Position numbers and translations under genes: made by a program. This document shows, piece by piece, positions 7,798-13,907 of a stretch of DNA of 18,383 bases (position 1 is the first letter of the stretch; the number at the start of each line of letters is the position of its first letter). Below the pieces are notes generated by a model. It had not been told where the DNA came from. It made no database searches and saw only the letters and a list, made by a program, of their open reading frames with translations. This stretch comes from an uncultured Collinsella sp. (GTDB lineage Bacteria > Actinomycetota > Coriobacteriia > Coriobacteriales > Coriobacteriaceae), in the NCBI GenBank assembly GCA_900551665.1, contig URWW01000033.1, forward strand, positions 1-18,383, read 5' to 3'.

Positions 7798-7822
7798 GGA
7801 CACACTTTTCGTCCTATAGCCC
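7798..7822 (-). repeat. IS right terminal inverted repeat
   Basis: It is the complement of the left terminal repeat with two mismatches, starting GGACACACTTTTCG and ending TATAGCCC. The CGCATCGA duplication follows directly. Confidence 0.9.
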
Positions 7823-7830
7823 CGCATCGA
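7823..7830. repeat. Target-site duplication, right copy (CGCATCGA)
   Basis: It is identical to 6467-6474 and marks the right insertion boundary. Confidence 0.9.
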
Positions 7831-7848
7831 GCACCGGACCAGGGCATG

Positions 7849-7872
7849 AAAAAAGCCCCGTTTCCGGGGCTT
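7849..7872 (-). terminator. Intrinsic terminator of tRNA-Leu(CAG)
   Basis: On the minus strand an 8-bp stem AAGCCCCG/CGGGGCTT with loop GAAA is followed by further T residues. It starts about 10 nt after the tRNA CCA end. Confidence 0.88.
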
Positions 7873-7881
7873 CCAAATCAG

Positions 7882-7968
7882 TGGTGCGGGCGAAAGGACT
7901 TGAACCTTCACGGGGTTGCCCCCATATGGACCTGAACCATACGCGTCTGCCAATTCCGCCACGCCCGC
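7882..7968 (-). tRNA. tRNA-Leu (anticodon CAG)
   Basis: An 87-nt class II tRNA with an encoded CCA (complement of 7882-7884). The acceptor 5' strand GCGGGCG pairs with CGCCCGC before discriminator A. The D-arm reads GGCGGAATTGGCAGACGC. The anticodon loop TTCAGGT has CAG at positions 34-36, between stems TATGG and CCATA. There is a long variable arm (GGGG-CAA-CCCC) and T-loop GTTCAAGTC. Its terminator and a good promoter flank it, so it is an independent unit. Confidence 0.95.
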
Positions 7969-7978
7969 ATGGATTCAA

Positions 7979-8007
7979 ATAATAGTCAAAGACACGTGCA
8001 TGGGCAA
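7979..8007 (-). promoter_or_regulatory. Promoter of tRNA-Leu(CAG)
   Basis: On the minus strand TTGCCC (complement of 8002-8007) and TATTAT (complement of 7979-7984) are separated by exactly 17 nt. They lie about 10 nt upstream of the mature tRNA 5' end. Confidence 0.75.
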
Positions 8008-8062
8008 GAGCTATTTTCCACTTTTTTCTCCCGGCCGCATCGCGACATCAAAATCAGGCAAG

Positions 8063-8827
8063 CTACCAGGGACGATCACCTTCGACCGCAAATTTCGTAT
8101 CGTTGTTCTGGCGCGCCATTCCCACGATGGTGTGGCCAACCCCGAGCATGGTGTCTCCCCACTCGACCGGTGTGCCGTCATCAAGCAGCATAATTTGCTC
8201 GAGATTCAGGATCGGCGACCCCTCCGCGACGCGCATCTCCCGAGCGACCTGCTCCCCTGCGGCGCGGGCGGAATACGCCATACTCGAATATGCGACCCTT
8301 CGGCCCGAAGTCCGCTCGATCGCATCGAGCAGCGATTCCACCTCGAAAGGCCCATCTTCGATTCCCGGGCAGGTCGCCAGTGGCGTCCAACTGTCGATCA
8401 ACATGATGGGCTTTCCATCAGACACGCGCAGGCGGCGCATGCGCAAGACGGCATCGCCTTGGGCGATGCGCAGGTGGGCGGCAACATCCACAATCGCACC
8501 TATGACCTCTCTGGAGATCACGCGCGTTTCGTAATCGATGCCGCGCTCCGCAAGCGAGGCCGCGAACGAGAACGGCCTCCCCATGGCGGGTCGGGTCACG
8601 CTCGGCTCGCTCACAAAGGTGCCCCTGCCGTGCTCTTGCACCAGCAAACCCTCGTCCACCAGCGTCTTGATCGCCTTGCGCACCGTTCCTCGACTCACCG
8701 AGAATTCCTCCATGAGCTGATGTTCGGAGGGTATCCGATCATGCGGGCCAAGCTCCTTGGCATAGATCTTCGAGCGAATGACATTCGAAACGACGCCGTG
8801 CAGCGTCCTGCCGTCACCCTTGTTCAC
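8063..8827 (-). CDS. GntR-family regulator with UTRA ligand domain (HutC type)
   Basis: The product has 254 residues. Residues about 8-72 form a GntR winged helix-turn-helix (IPSEHQLMEEFSVSRGTVRKAI, then LVQEHGRGTFV). Residues about 95-240 form a UTRA domain (EVIGAIVDVAAHLRIAQGDAVLRMRRLR and a C-terminal MLLDDGTPVEWGDTML). HutC-type members respond to small molecules such as sugar phosphates or urocanate. The effector cannot be told here. The start is GTG (8825-8827), with GGGGAGGG just upstream. No metabolic gene is adjacent: the gene is flanked by two tRNA-Leu genes, so it controls either itself or a distant regulon. Confidence 0.9.
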   Translation of the reverse strand: MNKGDGRTLHGVVSNVIRSKIYAKELGPHDRIPSEHQLMEEFSVSRGTVRKAIKTLVDEGLLVQEHGRGTFVSEPSVTRPAMGRPFSFAASLAERGIDYETRVISREVIGAIVDVAAHLRIAQGDAVLRMRRLRVSDGKPIMLIDSWTPLATCPGIEDGPFEVESLLDAIERTSGRRVAYSSMAYSARAAGEQVAREMRVAEGSPILNLEQIMLLDDGTPVEWGDTMLGVGHTIVGMARQNNDTKFAVEGDRPW

Positions 8828-8931
8828 ACGCCCTCCCCTGTACGGCCCCGCGCGTTCCCAACAGGATAGCCCCTTGAAGATGGGTGCGTTTTGGGCACCC
8901 GCGAGCGGCGCGGCAAGTGGTTCGCGATGCG

Positions 8932-8940
8932 TGGTACACT
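8932..8940 (+). promoter_or_regulatory. Extended -10 element of tRNA-Leu(UAA)
   Basis: TGGTACACT fits an extended -10 (TGn followed by TACACT at 8935-8940) and ends 10 nt before the tRNA 5' end. No good -35 hexamer is visible at 16-18 nt. Confidence 0.45.
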
Positions 8941-8950
8941 TCTCCCCTAT

Positions 8951-9035
8951 GGAGGCGTGGCGGAATTGGCATACGCAGGAGACTTAAAATCTTCGGCCCT
9001 CGGGATTGTGGGTTCGAATCCCACCGCCTCTACCA
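8951..9035 (+). tRNA. tRNA-Leu (anticodon TAA)
   Basis: An 85-nt class II tRNA with encoded CCA (9033-9035). The acceptor GGAGGCG pairs with CGCCTCT (first pair G-U). The D-arm is GGCGGAATTGGCATACGC. The anticodon stem GGAGA/TCTTC encloses loop CTTAAAA, giving anticodon TAA. There is a short variable arm and a T-arm GTGGGTTCGAATCCCAC. Confidence 0.95.
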
Positions 9036-9044
9036 TAAACGCGC

Positions 9045-9071
9045 AAGCCCTCCGAACACGGAGGGCTTTTT
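9045..9071 (+). terminator. Intrinsic terminator of tRNA-Leu(UAA)
   Basis: A perfect 10-bp stem AAGCCCTCCG/CGGAGGGCTT with loop AACA is followed by TTT (five T in a row counting the stem end). It starts 10 nt after the tRNA. Confidence 0.92.
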
Positions 9072-9078
9072 CAATGAG

Positions 9079-10107
9079 CTACCAGATCGAGAGTTCGGGA
9101 GCCCACCCGACGACGGGATCGCCCCGCTCGACGGTTTCGAACACCGTGGCGACGGCACCCGCCAGCAGGCTGCTCTCGCTCACCGTCAGTCGATCGTAAC
9201 CGCCCGAACGCATCAGTTCGCGCACGATCAACGCGCCCGCCAAGATCACGGGAGCGCGCTTTGCCTGGATGCCGGGAAGCGCCGCGATCTCGTCGACCGT
9301 CAGGCGTCCCATGCGCTCCACGGATTCCTCGACATTGGCAATCGTCAGGTCCCTCAGATGCACGAAACTCGAATCGTACACCGCGAGCTCGTGCACCATC
9401 GCGACGAGGGAGGTGACGGTCCCGCCGACGGCGACGAGACGGTCGGGGCGGTCCTCCAGACCCATCCAATACCCCTCGAAAAGGGGCCGCATCCACGCGG
9501 CGGCGGATTCAAGTTCCTCGGAACTCGGCGGCATGGCGGAAAAGAAACGCTCCGTCACGCGCCGGCACCCGATGTCGAGCGACGTGGCGCGGTCGAGCTC
9601 CAATCGGGACTCACGCCCGCTTGCGCATCTCGAGCCGCCCTCGGCGGACGCACCCGATGAACGGGGGGCGCGCCCGACCACCAGCTCGGTCGAGCCGCCG
9701 CCCGAATCTGCCACGGCGATGCGCTCGTCGCCGAAATCATGGGCGACCCCGTAAAACGTCAGCAGGGCCTCGACCTCGCCCGGAATCACCTGCGGGGCGA
9801 GCTCGAGCCCGCGCAGGCGATCGAGCAGGTCGTCCGCATTCGACACGTCTCGGGCCGCGCTCGTGAGCGTGCAACTCACATAGTGCGCCCCGAATTCCCG
9901 GGCCTCTCGTGCGAATCCGGCACAGGCTTCGACCACGCGATCGATGGCGGCGGGGGAGAACACCCCCGACGCATCCACGCCCTCGCCCAGATCGGTGATG
10001 ACCGTGCGTTTGACCGACGTCGCGACCCTTCCGCCCTCAAGCTCGGCGCACATCATGCGCGAGGAGACGGTCCCCAAGTCGATGGCGGCTATCTTCATCT
10101 CGGACAT
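9079..10107 (-). CDS. Ppx/GppA family phosphatase (exopolyphosphatase-like)
   Basis: The product has 342 residues and an actin-like ASKHA fold. The phosphate 1 motif is AAIDLGTVSSRMM (7-19). A Ppx-type segment VIPGEVEALLTFYGV (107-121) contains E111 and E113. The phosphate 2 motif is VADSGGGSTELVVG (132-145). Length agrees with short actinobacterial Ppx proteins rather than the roughly 500-residue E. coli form. Family members hydrolyse polyphosphate or pppGpp; which one applies here is not decidable. The motif usually reads GTNS; here Asn is replaced by Val. Residues about 147-168 form a low-complexity insert. The ATG starts 3 bp after the stop of the FtsB-like gene, with GGGGGAG 6 nt upstream inside that gene's end, so the two are translated together. 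Confidence 0.88.
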   Translation of the reverse strand: MSEMKIAAIDLGTVSSRMMCAELEGGRVATSVKRTVITDLGEGVDASGVFSPAAIDRVVEACAGFAREAREFGAHYVSCTLTSAARDVSNADDLLDRLRGLELAPQVIPGEVEALLTFYGVAHDFGDERIAVADSGGGSTELVVGRAPRSSGASAEGGSRCASGRESRLELDRATSLDIGCRRVTERFFSAMPPSSEELESAAAWMRPLFEGYWMGLEDRPDRLVAVGGTVTSLVAMVHELAVYDSSFVHLRDLTIANVEESVERMGRLTVDEIAALPGIQAKRAPVILAGALIVRELMRSGGYDRLTVSESSLLAGAVATVFETVERGDPVVGWAPELSIW

Positions 10108-10110
10108 CGG

Positions 10111-11109
10111 CTACTCCCCCGTCGAGACGACGGCCATGCCGTTGGCGCCGTCGAAGAAGAAGATCGCATCGAGGACCTTCCAGTACCAGGCCGAGTTCTC
10201 GAGCACCGCACGTTCGGCGGCCTCGACCTCCGCCGATGTGGTCGGGCGCTTCGATGGGTCCTTGGAGGACGGGCCCGAACCCGTTTTGCTCTTATCGGCG
10301 GCATCGGAGCCCTTCAGCTTTCCGGAATCCTCTTCCTCGCCCGCCTCCTCGGGCGCTGCCGCGGAATCCTCCCCGCCGGAAGCGGCTCCCTGACCGGAGG
10401 CATCCTGCTTGTCGGGGTCCACCACGACGGGATTGCCCTCGTCGTCGAGCCCCTCGACCGTGATAGTCTGCTCGCCGGGCATAACCATGCCCAGGTCCTT
10501 GCGGGCGGCGTCCTCGATCCCCTCCTGGGACATGAGGCCCCCCACCTCGTCGCCGAGGGCCTCGTTGTACTCCTTGCGAATCGCGGTCTGCTCCTCGAGG
10601 ATCATCACCGTGCGGCGCGCGACGTAGAGGTCGCGGACGGGTCCGTAGATGCCCGCCAGCACCAACAGCACGACGCCCAGGTAGAACAGATGGCGTCGGG
10701 GACCGGTGGTCAAGGCGTAGAACCAGCGCACCAACGCGTTGTCCGACGCGTAGCGCATCAGGTCCTGCTGGGGCGCGCGCGAGGCCTTTCCGCGCTTGGC
10801 GCGGTCCACCCCTTCCGTCGCGCGCGGCCCGCTCGTCCGTCGACGGTCGGAGGCCGCCCCTTTCCCGGGTACCCCGCCGGTGCCCCGCGCGCTCGCGGAA
10901 CCCTGGACGCGGGAGGTCGAAGCCCCCTGCTTGCGGGCGGCTCGGCGCTCCTTCTTCTCGCGCTTTGCGACCTCGCTCCCGCGGGCCGGGCGCTTGTGCG
11001 GCCTTGACGAGGAAGCGGCGGCACTGCTTGAGGCGGCGGAGAGGTCGCCCGTCTTGCCCGGGTCCACCGACCGCCCGGGGGTTCTTTTGTTTGAAGTAGA
11101 AATAGCCAT
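10111..11109 (-). CDS. FtsB/DivIC-like septum formation initiator with long extensions
   Basis: The product is a 332-residue single-pass membrane protein. Residues 1-118 are a basic, Ser/Ala/Arg/Lys-rich, probably disordered cytoplasmic region. One helix spans about 140-158. A coiled-coil (about 163-190) is followed by the FtsB/DivIC-type segment GIEDAARKDLGMVMPGE (197-213). An acidic low-complexity linker (about 230-290) leads to an aromatic tail (WYWKVLDAIFFFDG, 308-321). The family acts in the divisome with FtsL and FtsQ/DivIB; typical members are about 100-150 residues, so both extensions are unusual. The start ATG has AAGG 5 nt upstream. It lies directly before the ppx-like gene. Confidence 0.8.
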   Translation of the reverse strand: MAISTSNKRTPGRSVDPGKTGDLSAASSSAAASSSRPHKRPARGSEVAKREKKERRAARKQGASTSRVQGSASARGTGGVPGKGAASDRRRTSGPRATEGVDRAKRGKASRAPQQDLMRYASDNALVRWFYALTTGPRRHLFYLGVVLLVLAGIYGPVRDLYVARRTVMILEEQTAIRKEYNEALGDEVGGLMSQEGIEDAARKDLGMVMPGEQTITVEGLDDEGNPVVVDPDKQDASGQGAASGGEDSAAAPEEAGEEEDSGKLKGSDAADKSKTGSGPSSKDPSKRPTTSAEVEAAERAVLENSAWYWKVLDAIFFFDGANGMAVVSTGE

Positions 11110-11155
11110 GGGCGCCTTGTGCGTTTGAAGGTGTATGTGCGCTTATGCGGCACCC

Positions 11156-11161
11156 ATTATG
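11156..11161 (-). promoter_or_regulatory. -10 box upstream of the ftsB-like gene
   Basis: CATAAT on the minus strand matches the -10 consensus at five of six positions and would give a leader of about 40 nt. A matching -35 is weak, so this is tentative. Confidence 0.35.
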
Positions 11162-11245
11162 ACACGGAGCCGTCCGGTGAAGATGCAGGCTTTGTGAGCC
11201 CGGGCGGCCGCCGCGCCCGCATGCCCGCCCTTTCCGCGCACGACC

Positions 11246-11812
11246 CTAATACAACGCGAGCTCTATCAGGGCGAACAGGGTGTCACAGGAGCAATCGTCC
11301 CGCTTGATGCCCATGAGCATGGCCGACCATGCGAAATCCGCCACCTCGCCCATGTCGAGCTCCTCCCGGGCGCGGTCGGTGATCGCCGCGTCGAGCTCGA
11401 ACGCATGGCGCACGGTGAGCTGGATGTCGTGCAGGCAGGCGCGCTCGGCCTCCGCGGCGCGCTGACGGGTTCGTCCATCCACCGCGCCGGCGTCGCGCAA
11501 CCAGACGTCGCGAAAACCGCGCACCGAATCCGCGAGCGCCTCGGTGAGCTTGTGGCAGTAATCGAGCGCAGTGCCCGCGTCGCGCATGCACGCGTCCAAA
11601 TCCGCCGCGGCGAGCGCCTCGCGCCAAAAACGTCTCAGCACCTCGGTGCGCAATTCGGCGATGTCGGGGATATGGTTGTACATAGTTCCCGTGGCGACGC
11701 CGCAGGCCTCCGCGACCGCCCGGACGTTCAACGAGGACAGGCCCTCCTTCTGCGCCTTCGCGTACGCGACGTCGACGATCTGCCCCTTCGTGATCGCCTT
11801 CCTGCTTCCCAT
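11246..11812 (-). CDS. TetR-family transcriptional regulator
   Basis: The product has 188 residues with an N-terminal TetR helix-turn-helix (about 6-52: TKGQIVDVAYAKAQKEGLSS, then VRAVAEACGVATGTMYNHI). It has a helical C-terminal ligand or dimer domain without a recognisable subfamily. Two Cys residues near the C-terminus (DDCSCD) and Cys at 37 and 75 could matter for sensing, but that is speculation. The ATG at 11810-11812 has GGAGGAGG 6 nt upstream. It is divergent from the HsmA-like operon. Tandem palindromes in the shared region make it the probable repressor of that operon and of itself. A weak -10 (TAGGAT, complement of 11948-11953) lies next to these sites. Confidence 0.88.
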   Translation of the reverse strand: MGSRKAITKGQIVDVAYAKAQKEGLSSLNVRAVAEACGVATGTMYNHIPDIAELRTEVLRRFWREALAAADLDACMRDAGTALDYCHKLTEALADSVRGFRDVWLRDAGAVDGRTRQRAAEAERACLHDIQLTVRHAFELDAAITDRAREELDMGEVADFAWSAMLMGIKRDDCSCDTLFALIELALY

Positions 11813-11956
11813 GGCGAACCTCCTCCGCTCGCATACCCGCACACCCGGCGACGCCCTTCCGGCGGGCGGCGCCATCTGAACAAGCTCGTGGACCGTTCAA
11901 GGTGATTGCGGATATCCGCGCGTCCCCCTTGTTCGATCCCGACGCGCATCCTAACA

Positions 11957-11969
11957 TGAACATTGTTCA
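11957..11969. promoter_or_regulatory. Operator 1, TGAAC-ATT-GTTCA
   Basis: A perfect 13-bp interrupted palindrome with the same half-sites as operator 2. It overlaps the probable -35 region of the membrane-protein operon. Confidence 0.8.
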
Positions 11970-11990
11970 GATGAACTCTGTTCATATTAT
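11963..11990 (+). promoter_or_regulatory. Promoter of the HsmA-like operon
   Basis: TATTAT at 11985-11990 is a good -10. TTGTTC at 11963-11968 is a weak -35 at 16 nt spacing. The two operators cover the region between them, so bound repressor would block RNA polymerase. Confidence 0.6.
11971..11985. promoter_or_regulatory. Operator 2, ATGAAC-TCT-GTTCAT
   Basis: A perfect 15-bp interrupted palindrome. Its centre lies 15 bp from that of operator 1, and it ends at the -10 box. The matching half-sites TGAAC/GTTCA point to one dimeric protein, most simply the adjacent TetR regulator. Confidence 0.8.
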
Positions 11991-12030
11991 ACGGCAACAC
12001 AGAGGCTTTCGCACTCGGAAAGGAGCCCTC

Positions 12031-12522
12031 ATGTCCCCCATGCTCATGTTCGCCAGCCTCGCCATCACCGGCGCGCTCATCTTCTACACCATCGGCGTGT
12101 TTCGCGAGCGAGCCGACGGAAGCCTTCGCGGATCTCACGTGATCCTATTCTGGCTCGGCCTGGCGTGCGACACCACCGGAACCACCCTCATGTCCATCAT
12201 AGCCCGCTCGAGCGCCGAGGCGGCCCCCGCGATCCACGGCATCACGGGTCTCGCGGCGATCCTGCTCATGCTGTTCCACGCTGGATGGGCCACGTACGTC
12301 TACTTCCAGGGCAAGCGCGGCGGTGAGACCGCGCTCGAGCGCGAGCGCACCTTCCATCGCCTGAGCGCGGCGGTCTGGGTCGCCTGGCTCATCCCCTATG
12401 TCATCGGCATGCTGGTCGGCATCCCCGCCATCAAGCTCGGCACGGTCCCCGCCGTGATCGCGAGCCTCATCGTCGCGGGCATCGCCGCGTTCCTGGTCTT
12501 CCGTCCCGCCAAGCGCCCGTAA
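12031..12522 (+). CDS. hsmA: HsmA-family membrane protein (heme-sensing membrane protein-like)
   Basis: The product has 163 residues with about five membrane helices (5-23, 37-56, 68-92, 109-128, 139-157). The sequence HVILFWLGLACDTTGTTLMS and HGITGLAAILLMLFHAGWA match the small HsmA family as I remember it. In Clostridioides difficile, HsmA binds heme and protects against heme and oxidative stress under control of an adjacent regulator (HsmR). Four histidines (36, 69, 83, 109) near helix ends are plausible heme ligands. The ATG at 12031 was chosen for its AAAGGAG 5 nt upstream; upstream in-frame ATGs fall in the operator region. It is followed after 35 bp by another membrane-protein gene. 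The family call is good, the heme role by analogy only. Confidence 0.75.
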   Translation: MSPMLMFASLAITGALIFYTIGVFRERADGSLRGSHVILFWLGLACDTTGTTLMSIIARSSAEAAPAIHGITGLAAILLMLFHAGWATYVYFQGKRGGETALERERTFHRLSAAVWVAWLIPYVIGMLVGIPAIKLGTVPAVIASLIVAGIAAFLVFRPAKRP

Positions 12523-12557
12523 GTCCCGGCGCTTCAACATCGTTTCGAGGAGTCACC

Positions 12558-12995
12558 ATGAAATACCTGAGCGTCCATAAGAACACGCTCCTGCTCATCG
12601 CGAGCTTCGTCTGGTTCGTCGCCGGCGCGAACATCGTCCGCATCGGCATCGACGCGTACAGCGCCGGCCACTTCTCCCTCGTCAACATCGCGCTGAGCAC
12701 GGCGGTCGCCTTCGTGTTCTGGACCTTCGTCTTCAGCAAGCTCGTGGTCAAGCACACCGACCGCATCACCGGATACGAGGAGGACCGCCATTTCTTTCTC
12801 AAGTTCTTCGACGTCCCTGCCTTCATCATCATGGCAGTCATGATGACCGGCGGCATCTCCATCCGAGCGTTCGGCCTGGCACCCGATGTCTTCATCGCCG
12901 TCTTCTACACGGGCCTGGGAAGCGCCCTCGCCCTCGCCGGCCTGCGGTTCGCCTGCATGTGGCTGCGCGAGGTGCGCGCCGCTAAGCGCGCTTGA
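12558..12995 (+). CDS. Unrecognised four-helix membrane protein
   Basis: The product has 145 residues and about four hydrophobic helices (10-28, 42-60, 85-103, 108-134), with a charged cytoplasmic-type loop KHTDRITGYEEDRHFF (65-80) and a basic C-terminus. I do not recognise the family. Notable features are an N-terminal ANIVRIGIDAY segment, clustered His (66, 78) and a Cys at 133. GAGGAG lies 6 nt before the ATG. Co-transcription with the hsmA-like gene from the TetR-controlled promoter suggests it works in the same process, perhaps heme or redox stress. Its last 14 bp overlap the end of the convergent mazG gene. Confidence 0.75.
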   Translation: MKYLSVHKNTLLLIASFVWFVAGANIVRIGIDAYSAGHFSLVNIALSTAVAFVFWTFVFSKLVVKHTDRITGYEEDRHFFLKFFDVPAFIIMAVMMTGGISIRAFGLAPDVFIAVFYTGLGSALALAGLRFACMWLREVRAAKRA

Positions 12996-13848
12996 CCTCA
13001 TCCCACAGGGCGTTCAGCCCCTCGGTAGGCAGGGACTCAAGCGCGGTGCCGCGGCCGTAGGCGACGTCCTCCATGGCGGCCCAACGGTCGCGGAATTTCG
13101 CGGTGCTCGCCCGCAGGGCGCTCTCCGCGTCGATTCCCTCTTTGCGGGCGACGTTCACCAGGGCGAAGAGCATGTCGCCGAATTCGAGCTCTCGCTCCGC
13201 GGTGCCGGGCTCCTCGGCCTCGAACTCCGCGCGCTCCTCCGCGACCTTCGCCCAAACGTCCTCGACGGACTCCCATTCGAAACCGACCGCCGCGGCCTTG
13301 CGCGAGACCTTCTGAGCCTGCATGAGCGCGGGCAGCGCGCGGGGCACCCCGTCGAGCAATCCCTCGGGGCGCTCCCCCGCATCGGCCGCGCCCGCGTCCT
13401 TAGCGCCCTTCTCGGCGAGCTTCACGCTGTCCCAAATGGCCAGCACCTCGTCCGCGGAATCGGCGTTGCGCTCACCGAACACATGGGGGTGACGGCGGAT
13501 GAGCTTCTCGTTGATGTCGCGCGCGACGTCGGCCATGGTGAACGAACCGGCGTCGGCTGCGATCTGGGCATGCAGCACCACCTGCATGAGCACGTCGCCG
13601 AGCTCTTCGCGCAGATGCGCCTCATCGGACGCCTCGATGCAATCGACCGCCTCGTACGCCTCCTCGATCATGTTCTTGGCGATGCTCCCATGGGTCTGCT
13701 TGCGATCCCACGGGCAGCCGTCGGGCTGGCGCAGGCGCCAGATGGTCTCGACGAGCGCCTGCACCTCCTCGCGCGCATCCGCCAGCGTCGAGGTGTCGCG
13801 GGTGAGGCTCGCCAAACTCGACGACCCGGTCTCGGTCCATGAACCCAT
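12982..13848 (-). CDS. mazG: MazG nucleoside triphosphate pyrophosphohydrolase
   Basis: The product has 288 residues and two MazG domains. The first has CPWDRKQTHGSI (45-56), the metal-binding EEAYE (62-66) and EELGDVL (81-87), then RRHPHVFG (118-125). The second has AEERAEFE (203-210) and ELEFGDMLFALVN (220-232). MazG hydrolyses NTPs and dNTPs to monophosphates and pyrophosphate, cleaning aberrant nucleotides and lowering ppGpp in E. coli. The region 145-165 between the domains is a low-complexity Ala/Gly/Glu linker. The ATG at 13846-13848 has AAAGGAG 8 nt upstream; the open frame continues further upstream, but that part reads through the next gene out of frame. It is the last gene of the lar cluster. 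Confidence 0.93.
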   Translation of the reverse strand: MGSWTETGSSSLASLTRDTSTLADAREEVQALVETIWRLRQPDGCPWDRKQTHGSIAKNMIEEAYEAVDCIEASDEAHLREELGDVLMQVVLHAQIAADAGSFTMADVARDINEKLIRRHPHVFGERNADSADEVLAIWDSVKLAEKGAKDAGAADAGERPEGLLDGVPRALPALMQAQKVSRKAAAVGFEWESVEDVWAKVAEERAEFEAEEPGTAERELEFGDMLFALVNVARKEGIDAESALRASTAKFRDRWAAMEDVAYGRGTALESLPTEGLNALWDEVKRA

Positions 13849-13907
13849 ATCCCATGCTCCTTTACTCGTGAGATCTCGATTTCGCGCCCATTCCGGCAGG
13901 GACGCGC

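Larger units (their letters stand above)
6475..7822 (-). mobile_element. IS1249-type insertion sequence (IS256 family), apparently intact
   Basis: A 1348-bp element is bounded by 25-bp terminal inverted repeats (6475-6499 and 7798-7822, two mismatches) and by an 8-bp direct repeat. It encodes one full-length transposase on the minus strand. The left non-coding end is short (about 50 bp), while the right end is long (about 185 bp) and contains a second internal copy of the terminal repeat plus two hairpins. It inserted about 25 bp downstream of the tRNA-Leu(CAG) terminator without breaking any gene I can see. Confidence 0.92.

Noticed and set aside
11119..11307. A 62-codon plus-strand frame between the ftsB-like and TetR genes
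   Set aside because: No ribosome binding site; it runs into the TetR gene antisense and has shadow-like composition.
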